From positions 16,346-80,345 of the forward strand of contig CAVSAT010000023.1 in the NCBI GenBank assembly GCA_963726005.1: DNA of 64,000 nt, read 5' to 3'. The stretch comes from Bog-473 sp963726005 (GTDB taxonomy: Bacteria; Actinomycetota; Acidimicrobiia; Acidimicrobiales; RAAP-2). Positions within the stretch are counted from its first letter, which is position 1, and each line of letters begins with the position of its first letter. The notes below the pieces were generated by a model that saw nothing but the letters and a program-made list of their open reading frames with translations, was not told where the DNA came from and searched no databases. A program made the position numbers and the translations under genes. Positions 26,131-33,895 of the stretch are shown here, piece after piece.

Positions 26131-26225
26131 ACTGCTTCAACGCAAACCCGAGAATGCACTGGGAACTCCAAATGGGTCCGGACAATCGTGCGGATACATG
26201 AGGGGCGAGAGAGGGGAATGAAGAA

Positions 26226-26453
26226 ATGACTGAGCTGTTTCTGAACGCGTTTTTCGCGGTTCGTGGCTTCCACGGCAATCTGCTCGAGCGTGCACGGACA
26301 GAGCGTGGGGCCTCCATGGTGGAGTACGCACTGCTCGTTGGCCTGATCGCCGTCGTTGCCGTCGTTGCGGTGGCTGCGCTCGGAGGAGGGATCAAGGGTC
26401 TGTTCAGCAGCGCCAACACTTGCGTCGGTGGCCTGAACAGCACCACCTGCTAG
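26226..26453 (+). CDS. flp: Flp-type major pilin, copy 1
   Basis: 75 residues: a type IVb prepilin with a leader ending at Gly28, the mature end ASMVEYALLVGLIAVVAVVA with Glu at +5, and a single hydrophobic helix. The short tail ends CVGGLNSTTC, so Cys66 and Cys75 could form a loop. The basic ERARTERG stretch before the cleavage site is typical of Flp. It has its own upstream dyad element and a downstream hairpin, so it can be transcribed separately from the assembly genes. TadV is the expected processing enzyme. Confidence 0.92.
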   Translation: MTELFLNAFFAVRGFHGNLLERARTERGASMVEYALLVGLIAVVAVVAVAALGGGIKGLFSSANTCVGGLNSTTC

Positions 26454-26532
26454 CCGGGGCGGTCTCCACCGCAACGAGCAACGCAATGCTTCCCTAAGGG
26501 AAAATTCCCCCTTCCCGAATGGGATGACGGTT

Positions 26533-26563
26533 GGGCTGGGTCGGCTTCGGGCCGGCCCAGCCC
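26533..26563 (+). terminator. terminator-like hairpin between the two pilin genes
   Basis: The arms GGGCTGGGTCGG and CCGGCCCAGCCC pair over 12 bp with one G-T, around a CTTCGGG loop. No T tract follows. It lies 80 nt after the flp1 stop and before the flp2 element. Confidence 0.65.
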
Positions 26564-26641
26564 GCTGTCGTATGGCGAAGTGCTCGTCGGCATGGCACGG
26601 GTCGTGGCCGGAAATCGGGTCTCGGCCGCTGCCTTCCATTA

Positions 26642-26660
26642 GGTCTAAAAGTCCTATGGA
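26642..26660 (+). promoter_or_regulatory. tad-locus 19-nt dyad element, copy 4 (flp2)
   Basis: GGTCTAAAAGTCCTATGGA, 83 nt before the flp2 ATG and downstream of the flp1 hairpin. Flp2 therefore probably has its own promoter rather than reading through from flp1. Confidence 0.65.
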
Positions 26661-26743
26661 TCGATGCATCAAAAGGCCCGATGCTTTACACCAAGGACGA
26701 GCGCCTTTCAAGAGAGCTCGTTGGGGCAAGAGGGGAGCGTCAC

Positions 26744-26971
26744 ATGGTTGGATTGTTCATCAATGCGTTCGTCGCAGTACGCGCTGCGCACGGAACGTGG
26801 TTCGAGCGGGCTCGCACCGAGCGCGGCGCCTCGATGGTGGAGTACGCGTTGCTCGTCGGCCTGATCGCCGTCGTCGCCGTTGTCGCGGTGGCTGCACTTG
26901 GCGGGGGCATCACGGGCCTGTTCAGTAGCGCCAACACCTGCGTCGGGGGACTGAACTCCACCACCTGCTGA
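26744..26971 (+). CDS. flp: Flp-type major pilin, copy 2
   Basis: 75 residues, nearly identical to the first pilin from residue 21 onward; after Gly28 the only change I see is Lys to Thr (GGGIKGLF against GGGITGLF). The N-terminal 20 residues differ more. The same Gly28 cleavage site, Glu+5 and C-terminal Cys66/Cys75 are present. The longer upstream frame is ignored because AGAGGGG lies before ATG 26744. A tandem duplication with independent control is the simplest history. Confidence 0.92.
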   Translation: MVGLFINAFVAVRAAHGTWFERARTERGASMVEYALLVGLIAVVAVVAVAALGGGITGLFSSANTCVGGLNSTTC

Positions 26972-26976
26972 GCTCC

Positions 26977-26994
26977 AGGGCGGACCACCGCCCT
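26977..26994 (+). terminator. hairpin after flp2
   Basis: AGGGCGG-ACCA-CCGCCCT: 7-bp arms with a 4-nt loop, 5 nt after the flp2 stop. No T tract follows. Confidence 0.5.
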
Positions 26995-27037
26995 GATCAC
27001 CAGAGACGCACGCGGCCGCCGAGCGGTCAGGTAGCGA

Positions 27038-27066
27038 GGAGGGCTGGACGATAGGTCCAGCCCTCC
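27038..27066 (+). terminator. strong terminator-like hairpin at the end of the tad locus
   Basis: GGAGGGCTGGAC and GTCCAGCCCTCC form a perfect 12-bp stem with a GATAG loop. GC-rich hairpins without a U tract are common actinobacterial terminators. It separates the tad locus from glnII. Confidence 0.7.
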
Positions 27067-27342
27067 GTCGCGTCCCGGCCCGACCGTGGTCCGCTCCCAC
27101 GCGGGTCGGGCCACGCCTTATCTCCCGCTGAACGGCCCGCGTGCCCCACGGCGTGGCGCGCGGGCCGGGGCGAGGCCCCCGAAGGACTGATTTCATCGTG
27201 GGTTCACACAACCGATACGGCGGTGAAATAGGGTCCGGCGACACTGAATGACGAACCCGCACGGGAGCGCCGCGCCGCACACGCGTTCGCCCGCCCCCTG
27301 GCAGCGCTTTGACCAGCGAGAAGAAGGGGAACACAGGAGAAC

Positions 27343-28353
27343 ATGAGCTACCAGGCCGAGTACATCTGGATCGACGGGACCGAGCCCACCCCGCTGCTCC
27401 GCAGCAAGACGAAGATCGTCGAGGAGGGCAAGGAACCCCCGATCTGGGGCTTCGACGGCTCGAGCACGAATCAGGCCGACGGCAGCGATTCAGACTGCGT
27501 CCTGCAGCCCGTGTTCGTCTGCCCGGACCCCCTACGGGGTGAGAACGACAAGCTCGTCATGTGCGAGGTGTTGCTGACCGACATGACGCCGCACCCCACG
27601 AACACGCGCCGAGCGTGCGTCGAGGCCGCCGAGAAGTACGCCAGCTTCGAGCCCTGGTTCGGGATCGAGCAGGAGTACACGTTCTTCCAGTACGGACGTC
27701 CTCTGGGTTGGCCTGAGGCGGGATTCCCCGCACCGCAGGGGCCGTACTACTGCGGCGTCGGCGGCGACAAGATGCCCGGCCGTCAGATCATCGAGCGCCA
27801 CACGGCGGCGTGCATGAAGGCGGGGCTGGGCATCGAGGGCACCAACGCGGAGGTCATGATGGGGCAGTGGGAGTTCCAGATCGGCGTCCTCCCTCCGCCG
27901 CTTATCGGCGACCAGCTGTGGACGGCCCGCTGGCTCCTCTTCCGCATCGCCGAAGAATTCGACGTGTTTGCCACCCTCGAGCCTAAGCCGGTGCTCGGTG
28001 ACTGGAACGGCGCTGGAGCCCACACGAACTTCTCGACCAGGGCCATGCGCGAGGACGGCGGTTGGGACGCGATCATCGCTGGCTGCGAGGCTCTCGGGAA
28101 GCGAGTCGACGAGCACGTCGCCAACTACGGCATCGGGATCGAGAGCCGCCTGACCGGCGCGCACGAGACAGCGCACTACACCACGTTCAGCTACGGCACC
28201 TCCGACCGCGGCGCCTCGGTCCGTATCCCGTGGCAGACGGCCAAGAACAAGAAGGGGTGGATCGAGGACCGGCGGCCGAACGCCAACATGGACCCCTACG
28301 TGGTGAGCCGGCTCCTGGTCGAGACGGTGTGCGGCGACGCCCTGAGCGACTGA
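27343..28353 (+). CDS. glnII: glutamine synthetase, eukaryotic-type (GSII)
   Basis: Makes glutamine from glutamate and ammonia with ATP. At 336 residues it is a GSII, much shorter than GSI. Visible signatures are IWGFDGSSTNQADGSDSDC near the N-terminus, EPWFGIEQEYTFF with the metal glutamates, NAEVMMGQWEFQIG, and GAGAHTNFSTRAMRE with the glutamate-binding histidine, then ESRLTGAHETAH. AGGAG precedes the ATG by a few bases. The 276-nt upstream region holds the tad hairpin and, around 27214-27229, GATAC-N6-GAAAT, which loosely resembles a GlnR half-site; I give that little weight. Confidence 0.93.
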   Translation: MSYQAEYIWIDGTEPTPLLRSKTKIVEEGKEPPIWGFDGSSTNQADGSDSDCVLQPVFVCPDPLRGENDKLVMCEVLLTDMTPHPTNTRRACVEAAEKYASFEPWFGIEQEYTFFQYGRPLGWPEAGFPAPQGPYYCGVGGDKMPGRQIIERHTAACMKAGLGIEGTNAEVMMGQWEFQIGVLPPPLIGDQLWTARWLLFRIAEEFDVFATLEPKPVLGDWNGAGAHTNFSTRAMREDGGWDAIIAGCEALGKRVDEHVANYGIGIESRLTGAHETAHYTTFSYGTSDRGASVRIPWQTAKNKKGWIEDRRPNANMDPYVVSRLLVETVCGDALSD

Positions 28354-28545
28354 ACCGCGTCTGGTCGAACTGATCGAGCGCCGCCGGTTTCGGGCCGAAC
28401 CCCCCCTGCCCGAACCGGCGGTGTTCTCGCGGTGGCCTGAGCCCGACGGGACGGGGTGGTCGCTCGGCGGCGTGGCGCGCTGCGTCCAAACGGGAGAAGC
28501 CGTGCCCTCGGCCCGCCTTGCGCCCGGCCGAGATACGGGAGCTGC

Positions 28546-30066
28546 CTAACCCCCGCCCAACAGGTTTTTCGCAGGGTTGCCCAGGCCGCCCAGAAGGCCC
28601 GGCGCGGTGGTCGTCGTGGTGGCAGCGCTGCCGGCGCCGCTCGACGGGTTGCCCGAGGTCGGCGAGGCGACCGGCGGGAGCACGCTGCCCAGGCCGACAG
28701 ACTGGGTGAGGTTGTTCACCCCGCTGGTCACGACGCCAAGCGGGTTGCCGAGGGCGCCGGTCGTGCCGTTGACTGTGCTGTTGAGTCCGCCGCCGGCGCT
28801 GGCGACGGTGCTGCCCAATCCGCTGGCTGCCTGGTTCAGTCCGCCGGTGACGTTGTTCACCGTGTTGCCGAGGCCGCTGGCCGCCTGGTTCAGGGCGCCG
28901 GTGACATTGTTCACCGTGTTGCCGAGCCCACCGGCCGCCGGGTTCAGTCCGCCGGTGACGTTGGTCCCCGTGTTGCCGAGCCCACCGGCCGCTTGGCTCA
29001 GCCCACCGCTGGAGCCGCCGCCCGACGCGCCACCCGCCCGCGTGGCGTTCACGACCGGGCCCGCTGCGCCGCCCGTGAGCATTTGCCCGCCGCCGCCCGA
29101 TCCGGTCCCCGGGGCCGATCCGGTTCCTGAGCCGCCAGAAGCCCCTGACGACGCGCTGCCACCGGCCGCCGTCGCGCCGGAGTTTTGGGTCACCGACGGC
29201 GGAGCGCCCAGCGCGAGCGGAGGCGCGGCGAGGGCCGAGCCCGCGGCGGGCGCGGGAGTGCTCGGGCCGCCGGACAGCGCGTGGGGGGCGATGAACGCCG
29301 CCGCGACGGCAGCGCCCGTGACGGCCACGCCGGCCATCGCGTTGCGCAGCCCTCCTGCGCCGCCAGCCTGCTGCGACACACCCGCGCCGCGATGCGCCAC
29401 ACGGAACAGGGTGCGGCGGAAGAAGGCGCCAGTGGCGATGAGGAAGCCGGCCAGCGCCTCCTTCGATTCGGAGACGACGGCAAATTCGCGCTTGAGTGCC
29501 TGGCGTGCCCGCCAGAGCAGCGTCTCGATGGTCCCGATCTCGACGCCCTCATGGTCCGCGATCTGTTGGTAGGTCCACCCCGAGCCCTCGCGCATGGCGA
29601 GCACATGACGGTGGCGCGTCGACAGACGTTCGAGGGCGCGGTGGACGAGCTCTCCGTCGACCGCGGCCAGCACGAGCTCCTCGGACGTGTCGGCAGCCTC
29701 GGCGCCGGCGGCGTGCTGCGCGGTGAGCTCCATGTCGTCGGTCGGTGTGCTGCGAGAGCGGCGGCGCAGCATGTCCGTGCAGATGTTGCCCGCGATCACC
29801 GTCAGCCACGGGTAGAAGCGCCGTTCGCCTGCGAAGCGCGGCAGCGCCCTCCACGCGCGGGCGAACGCCTCCTGCGCCGCGTCCTCGGCCTCGTGGCGAT
29901 CGTTCAGACGGCGGAGGCAGAAGCGGAGGAGCCGCTCGTAGTAGCGGGCGTAGAGGTTGCCGAACGCCGCTGAGTCACCCGCCTGGCACCGCTCGACGAG
30001 CGCCCGGTCGCGTTCCAGGTCGACGTCGTCGCAGAGACTCGTCAACTCGTCTTGGCGAAGCGCCAC
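28546..30066 (-). CDS. ECF-type RNA polymerase sigma factor with membrane segment and repeat-rich C-terminal tail
   Basis: 506 residues, GTG start. Residues 20-195 form an ECF sigma-70: region 2 (FGNLYARYYERLLRFCLRRL, then EAEDAAQEAFARAWRALPRF) and region 4 (ALERLSTRHRHVLAMREGSG, then TYQQIADHEGVEIGTIETLL). ECF proteins normally stop there. Here residues 240-264 (NAMAGVAVTGAAVAAAFIAPHAL) form one Ala/Val-rich segment that could cross the membrane. About 240 residues of Gly/Ser/Pro/Asn-rich sequence follow, including four 18-residue repeats of the GGLNQAASGLGNTVNNVT type (354-425). No anti-sigma gene is adjacent. The sigma identity is secure; membrane anchoring and the role of the tail are inference. 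Confidence 0.85.
   Translation of the reverse strand: MALRQDELTSLCDDVDLERDRALVERCQAGDSAAFGNLYARYYERLLRFCLRRLNDRHEAEDAAQEAFARAWRALPRFAGERRFYPWLTVIAGNICTDMLRRRSRSTPTDDMELTAQHAAGAEAADTSEELVLAAVDGELVHRALERLSTRHRHVLAMREGSGWTYQQIADHEGVEIGTIETLLWRARQALKREFAVVSESKEALAGFLIATGAFFRRTLFRVAHRGAGVSQQAGGAGGLRNAMAGVAVTGAAVAAAFIAPHALSGGPSTPAPAAGSALAAPPLALGAPPSVTQNSGATAAGGSASSGASGGSGTGSAPGTGSGGGGQMLTGGAAGPVVNATRAGGASGGGSSGGLSQAAGGLGNTGTNVTGGLNPAAGGLGNTVNNVTGALNQAASGLGNTVNNVTGGLNQAASGLGSTVASAGGGLNSTVNGTTGALGNPLGVVTSGVNNLTQSVGLGSVLPPVASPTSGNPSSGAGSAATTTTTAPGLLGGLGNPAKNLLGGG
28792..29007 (-). repeat. four tandem 54-bp repeats encoding the sigma-factor tail
   Basis: The repeats are in phase with codons, each encoding 18 residues close to GGLNxAAxGLGNTVNNVT. 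The first and last copies are more diverged. They read as an evolved protein repeat rather than a mobile or CRISPR array. Confidence 0.75.
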
Positions 30067-31096
30067 TGCCCTTGTCCCTGCCCCTCCGCTCGGCCTCGTT
30101 TTGGGAGGTGGTCACATTATGTCCGGACCTCGTGTGATTTTGAAAGTGTCGCGACCCATTATTCATGCACAGGGGTTGAAACTTTTTGCACAACAAAGTT
30201 GAGCTTTTCCTCAACGGACGTGCGAATAACCGCCGATGCCCGATATCGCGGCGTTGCGGGACGTGCCCGCACCCCTCGGTCACCGCGCCGTGAACGCCGC
30301 CGCAGGACCGGCCGGAGGGGTGGCGCTCCGCATGGTTACGGGCGGATTGCAGTCTTGTCTACGAAGGAAATGGGAGGGGGAAGGGGCGACTTCGCCCGTT
30401 CGCGCGGTGAGGAGACCTCGGAGGGCGGAGGGCGTTGGCTGACACCGGTGACACGGAGGGTCTCACTCCCGCGGCGGCGACTCGCCCCACCGATCCGCTC
30501 AATCGCGTGGAGACGGCGCGAGGACTGTGCAGAACCAAGTAGGAGCGCAGTGGCCGTCGGCGTCCCTCCGGCGCGGCCGGGCCGGCCGCTACCGGGACGT
30601 GCAGTCGGAGAACCAGGTCGCAGGTACGTCGTCGGCGTCTGGAGGATCTCCAACGTCACGGTGCTCGAGGGGCGCACGACCGGCCGCCAGGGCAGCGCCT
30701 CGGGCTCTTCGAGCTCAATGTTCCCCGGCAGTAGCGTCCCAGGACTGGCCTAACATGGCCGCGGGCTGCGTGCGGGTCTGTGGTTGAAAGTCGAGGCCAG
30801 TCGCAGGCGAAACGACCCACGTAAGGCGACTTGTGGTCGCTGAGCATGGTGCGGCTTAGAGGTAAGCCCTGCCCGCCGCGTTCCCGGCTGTCGGGGGCGG
30901 GCGGAGACGAGGGGACGCGCGCCACCATGGTGCCGTTGGGTGCGGCGGCGAGCCGCCGTGCCGCCGGTGTCGGCGCGTCAACCTCGCGGCAGGCGAGTGT
31001 GGGGTCAAAGACCAGGTCAGCCGCACGCAGCCCATCTGTCATCCCCGCCCTTCGTGGCGGTTCCGGGGTCGCTGGGGCCGGTAGGATCGGGCCTCC
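30067..31096. other. intergenic region between the sigma-factor gene and secA
   Basis: About 1 kb with divergent genes at its ends. A relatively AT-rich patch at about 30105-30215 probably holds the leftward sigma-factor promoter. Nothing between about 30230 and 31080 is convincing: open frames there change third-position bias and lack ribosome sites, and I could not match it to a known riboswitch or small RNA. The far right end holds the secA -10 hexamer. Confidence 0.6.
31082..31087 (+). promoter_or_regulatory. -10 element of secA (leaderless type)
   Basis: TAGGAT ends 9 nt before ATG 31097; no Shine-Dalgarno sequence is visible. Transcription would start a few bases before the codon. Confidence 0.45.
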
Positions 31097-33895
31097 ATGA
31101 GCGTGTTCACGAAGGTCCTCCGCGCCGGCGAGGGCAAGAAGGTCAGACGGCTGGCCGACCTCGTACCACTCATCGGCGCGCTCGAACCCGAGATGCAAGG
31201 CCTCGGCGACGACGCGCTCGCCCACAAGACGGTCGAGTTCAAGGAACGGCTCGAGCGGGGCGAGAGCCTCGACGACCTCGCGGTCGAGGCATATGCCGTC
31301 GTGCGGGAAGCGGCGTGGCGCGTGCTGGGCCAGCGCCATTTCGACGTCCAGCTCATGGGCGGAATGGCCCTGCACTTCGGCTGGATCGCCGAGATGAAGA
31401 CCGGTGAGGGCAAGACTCTCGTGTCAACGCTGCCCGTCTATCTGAACGCGCTGGACGGGCGGGGCGTGCACGTCGTGACGGTCAACGAGTACCTCGCCAC
31501 CCGCGACTCCGAGTGGATGGGACGGGTGCACCGCTGGCTGGGGCTCACCGTCGGCCGCATCGGCTCGGACATCGACGACCCCGCTCTCAAGAAGGCCGCC
31601 TACGAGGCGGACGTCACCTACGGCACCAACAACGAATTCGGCTTCGACTACCTCCGCGACAACATGACGCGGAGCCGCGAGCTCATGACCCAGCGGGGGC
31701 ATATCTTTGCCATCGTCGACGAGGTCGACTCCATCCTCATCGACGAGGCCCGGACCCCGCTCATCATCTCGGGCCCGGCGGACGAGGCGGCCCAGCTCTA
31801 CTACCAGTTCGCCTCCATCGCGCGCACACTCAGCCGCGACCTCGACTACGAGGTCGACGAGGAGAAGAAGACGGTCGTGCCCCTCGAGTCGGGGATCGAG
31901 AAGGTGGAGAAGGCTGTCGGCGTCGACAACATCTACGACGCCGTGTCCGTCAACTATGTCCACCAGCTCACCAAGGCCCTCACGGCAAAGGACCTCTACC
32001 ACCGGGACAAGGACTACCTGGTCGCCGGCGGTGAGGTCAAGATCATCGACGAGTTCACCGGGCGGACGCTCGAAGGCCGCCGGTGGTCCGACGGTCTGCA
32101 CCAGGCGGTCGAGGCCAAGGAGCGGGTGTCCATCAAGGAGGAGAACCACACCTGGGCGACGGTGACGCTCCAGAACTACTTCCGCATGTACGAGAAGTTG
32201 TCCGGCATGACCGGTACGGCCGAGACGGAGGCCGGCGAGTTCGCCTCCACCTACGGCCTCCCTGTGGTGCCCATCCCCACCAACAAGGAGATGATCCGCC
32301 TCGACCAACCTGATCTCGTCTTCAAGACGGAGGAGGCGAAGTTCAACGCGGTCGTCGAGGACATCGTGGAGCGCAACGAGCGCGGTCAGCCGATGTTGAT
32401 CGGCACCGCCTCGGTCGCCAAGTCCGAGCTCCTGGCGCGCCTGTTGGACAAGCGGGGCGTCCCGCACAACGTCCTCAACGCCAAGCAGCACTTCCGTGAG
32501 GCCGAGATCGTGGCTCAGGCCGGCCGCCGCGGCGCGGTCACCGTCGCCACGAACATGGCCGGTCGGGGCGTCGACATCATCCTGGGCGGCAACGCCGAGC
32601 TGCTGGCCCAGCACGAGCTGGCGGCGGAGGGCGTCGACCTCGAGAGCGACGAGGGGCAGGCCGAGCTGGAGAGGCGGCAGTCCGCCATCGAAGCGCGCTG
32701 CCGGGCCGAGGGGGAAGAGGTGCGCAAGCTCGGAGGGCTCTATGTCCTGGGCAGCGAGCGCCACGAGAGCCGGCGCATCGACAACCAGCTGCGCGGCCGT
32801 TCCGGGCGTCAGGGCGATGCCGGGGAGAGCCGCTTCTATCTGAGCCTCGACGACGAATTGCTCAGGCTCTTCGCCACCGGAGCCATGAGCTGGGTCATGG
32901 GGCGCACGCTGCCCGAAGAAATTCCCATTGAGTCCAAGACGGTCGCAAAGGCCATTGAGCGTGCCCAGAACACCGTCGAGGCGCGCAACGCCGAGATCCG
33001 CAAGGACAACCTCAAGTACGACGAGGTGATGGACCAGCAGCGCAAGGTGATCTATGAGCGGCGCCTGCAGGTCATCGACGGCGAGGACCTCGAGGAGCGC
33101 ACCGAGGACCTGCTGGCCGGAGTGGCCGAGAAGCTGGTGGCCGAACACTGCCCGACGGAATTCGAGGAGGACTGGGACCTCAAGTCGCTCGTCGACTCAC
33201 TGATGCAGTACTACCCGACGAAGTTCACGGTGGCCGACCTCGCCCAGGCCGCGACAACCGAGGACTTGGTGGAGAGCATCGTCGAGGAGGTGCTCGACTA
33301 TTACGAGAAGCATTCCGAGGCGATGCCGGGCGGTGCCGAGACGATGCGCCAGATCGAGCGCGACGTGTACCTCCAGATCATGGATGCCCGCTGGCGTGAC
33401 CACCTGGCCGAGATGGACAACCTGAAGGACGGCATCCACCTGCGCTGGACCGTCCAGGCAGACCCCCTCAACGCCTGGCAGCAGGAGGGCTACTCCATGT
33501 TCGGCCAGCTCATGGAGGTCATCGACAACGACTACCTGCGCTACATCCTCCACGTCGAGGCGGTTCAGGCCCCGGCCGCCGAGCCGGACCTCGACAAGGC
33601 CGTCTACGCCGCGGCCGAAGACCCGGTGGCCGAAACCGGATCGCTGGCCGGCGCCCTCCTGGCCGAGCAGGGGGCCCAGGTGCCCTCCCAGACGGCCGTG
33701 CTCAATCCGGCGTCGTCCGGGAACGGCAGTGGCGGTGGAAATGCCCGCGCCAAGGCGCAGGTCACGCAGCCCAACGCCCCCGATCCCAACGCCCTGGTGC
33801 CCATCGTCAAGCAGCAGCACGAGAAGGTCGGGCGCAACGACCCTTGCTGGTGCGGGAGCGGCAAGAAGTTCAAGTTCTGCCATGGCGCCGCCTGA
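31097..33895 (+). CDS. secA: preprotein translocase ATPase SecA
   Basis: The essential motor of Sec export. 932 residues. Walker A appears as MKTGEGKTLVSTLP, the DEAD-like box as VDEVDSILIDEARTPLIISG, then SGMTGTAETEAGEF and the helicase-2 motif VATNMAGRGVDIILGGN, followed by QLRGRSGRQGDAGESRFYLS. The C-terminus carries the SEC-C zinc motif CWCGSGKKFKFCHG, which binds SecB or ribosome in other bacteria. The prfB start lies inside its last 14 bases, so the two are probably translated in a coupled way. Confidence 0.95.
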   Translation: MSVFTKVLRAGEGKKVRRLADLVPLIGALEPEMQGLGDDALAHKTVEFKERLERGESLDDLAVEAYAVVREAAWRVLGQRHFDVQLMGGMALHFGWIAEMKTGEGKTLVSTLPVYLNALDGRGVHVVTVNEYLATRDSEWMGRVHRWLGLTVGRIGSDIDDPALKKAAYEADVTYGTNNEFGFDYLRDNMTRSRELMTQRGHIFAIVDEVDSILIDEARTPLIISGPADEAAQLYYQFASIARTLSRDLDYEVDEEKKTVVPLESGIEKVEKAVGVDNIYDAVSVNYVHQLTKALTAKDLYHRDKDYLVAGGEVKIIDEFTGRTLEGRRWSDGLHQAVEAKERVSIKEENHTWATVTLQNYFRMYEKLSGMTGTAETEAGEFASTYGLPVVPIPTNKEMIRLDQPDLVFKTEEAKFNAVVEDIVERNERGQPMLIGTASVAKSELLARLLDKRGVPHNVLNAKQHFREAEIVAQAGRRGAVTVATNMAGRGVDIILGGNAELLAQHELAAEGVDLESDEGQAELERRQSAIEARCRAEGEEVRKLGGLYVLGSERHESRRIDNQLRGRSGRQGDAGESRFYLSLDDELLRLFATGAMSWVMGRTLPEEIPIESKTVAKAIERAQNTVEARNAEIRKDNLKYDEVMDQQRKVIYERRLQVIDGEDLEERTEDLLAGVAEKLVAEHCPTEFEEDWDLKSLVDSLMQYYPTKFTVADLAQAATTEDLVESIVEEVLDYYEKHSEAMPGGAETMRQIERDVYLQIMDARWRDHLAEMDNLKDGIHLRWTVQADPLNAWQQEGYSMFGQLMEVIDNDYLRYILHVEAVQAPAAEPDLDKAVYAAAEDPVAETGSLAGALLAEQGAQVPSQTAVLNPASSGNGSGGGNARAKAQVTQPNAPDPNALVPIVKQQHEKVGRNDPCWCGSGKKFKFCHGAA

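Noticed and set aside
27214..27229. GlnR half-site before glnII
   Set aside because: GATAC-N6-GAAAT agrees only loosely with the consensus and there is no paired second site, so it is mentioned only in the gene entry.
28792..29007. Short tandem repeats as a CRISPR array or satellite
   Set aside because: The 54-bp units are adjacent without spacers, in codon phase and inside a sigma-factor frame.
30052..30753. 233-codon open frame upstream of secA
   Set aside because: It overlaps the sigma-factor start, has no ribosome site, and its Arg/Gly-rich product resembles no protein; it is chance openness at high GC.
31424..33148. 574-codon minus-strand frame antisense to secA
   Set aside because: It is a codon-complement shadow of secA with no start context.
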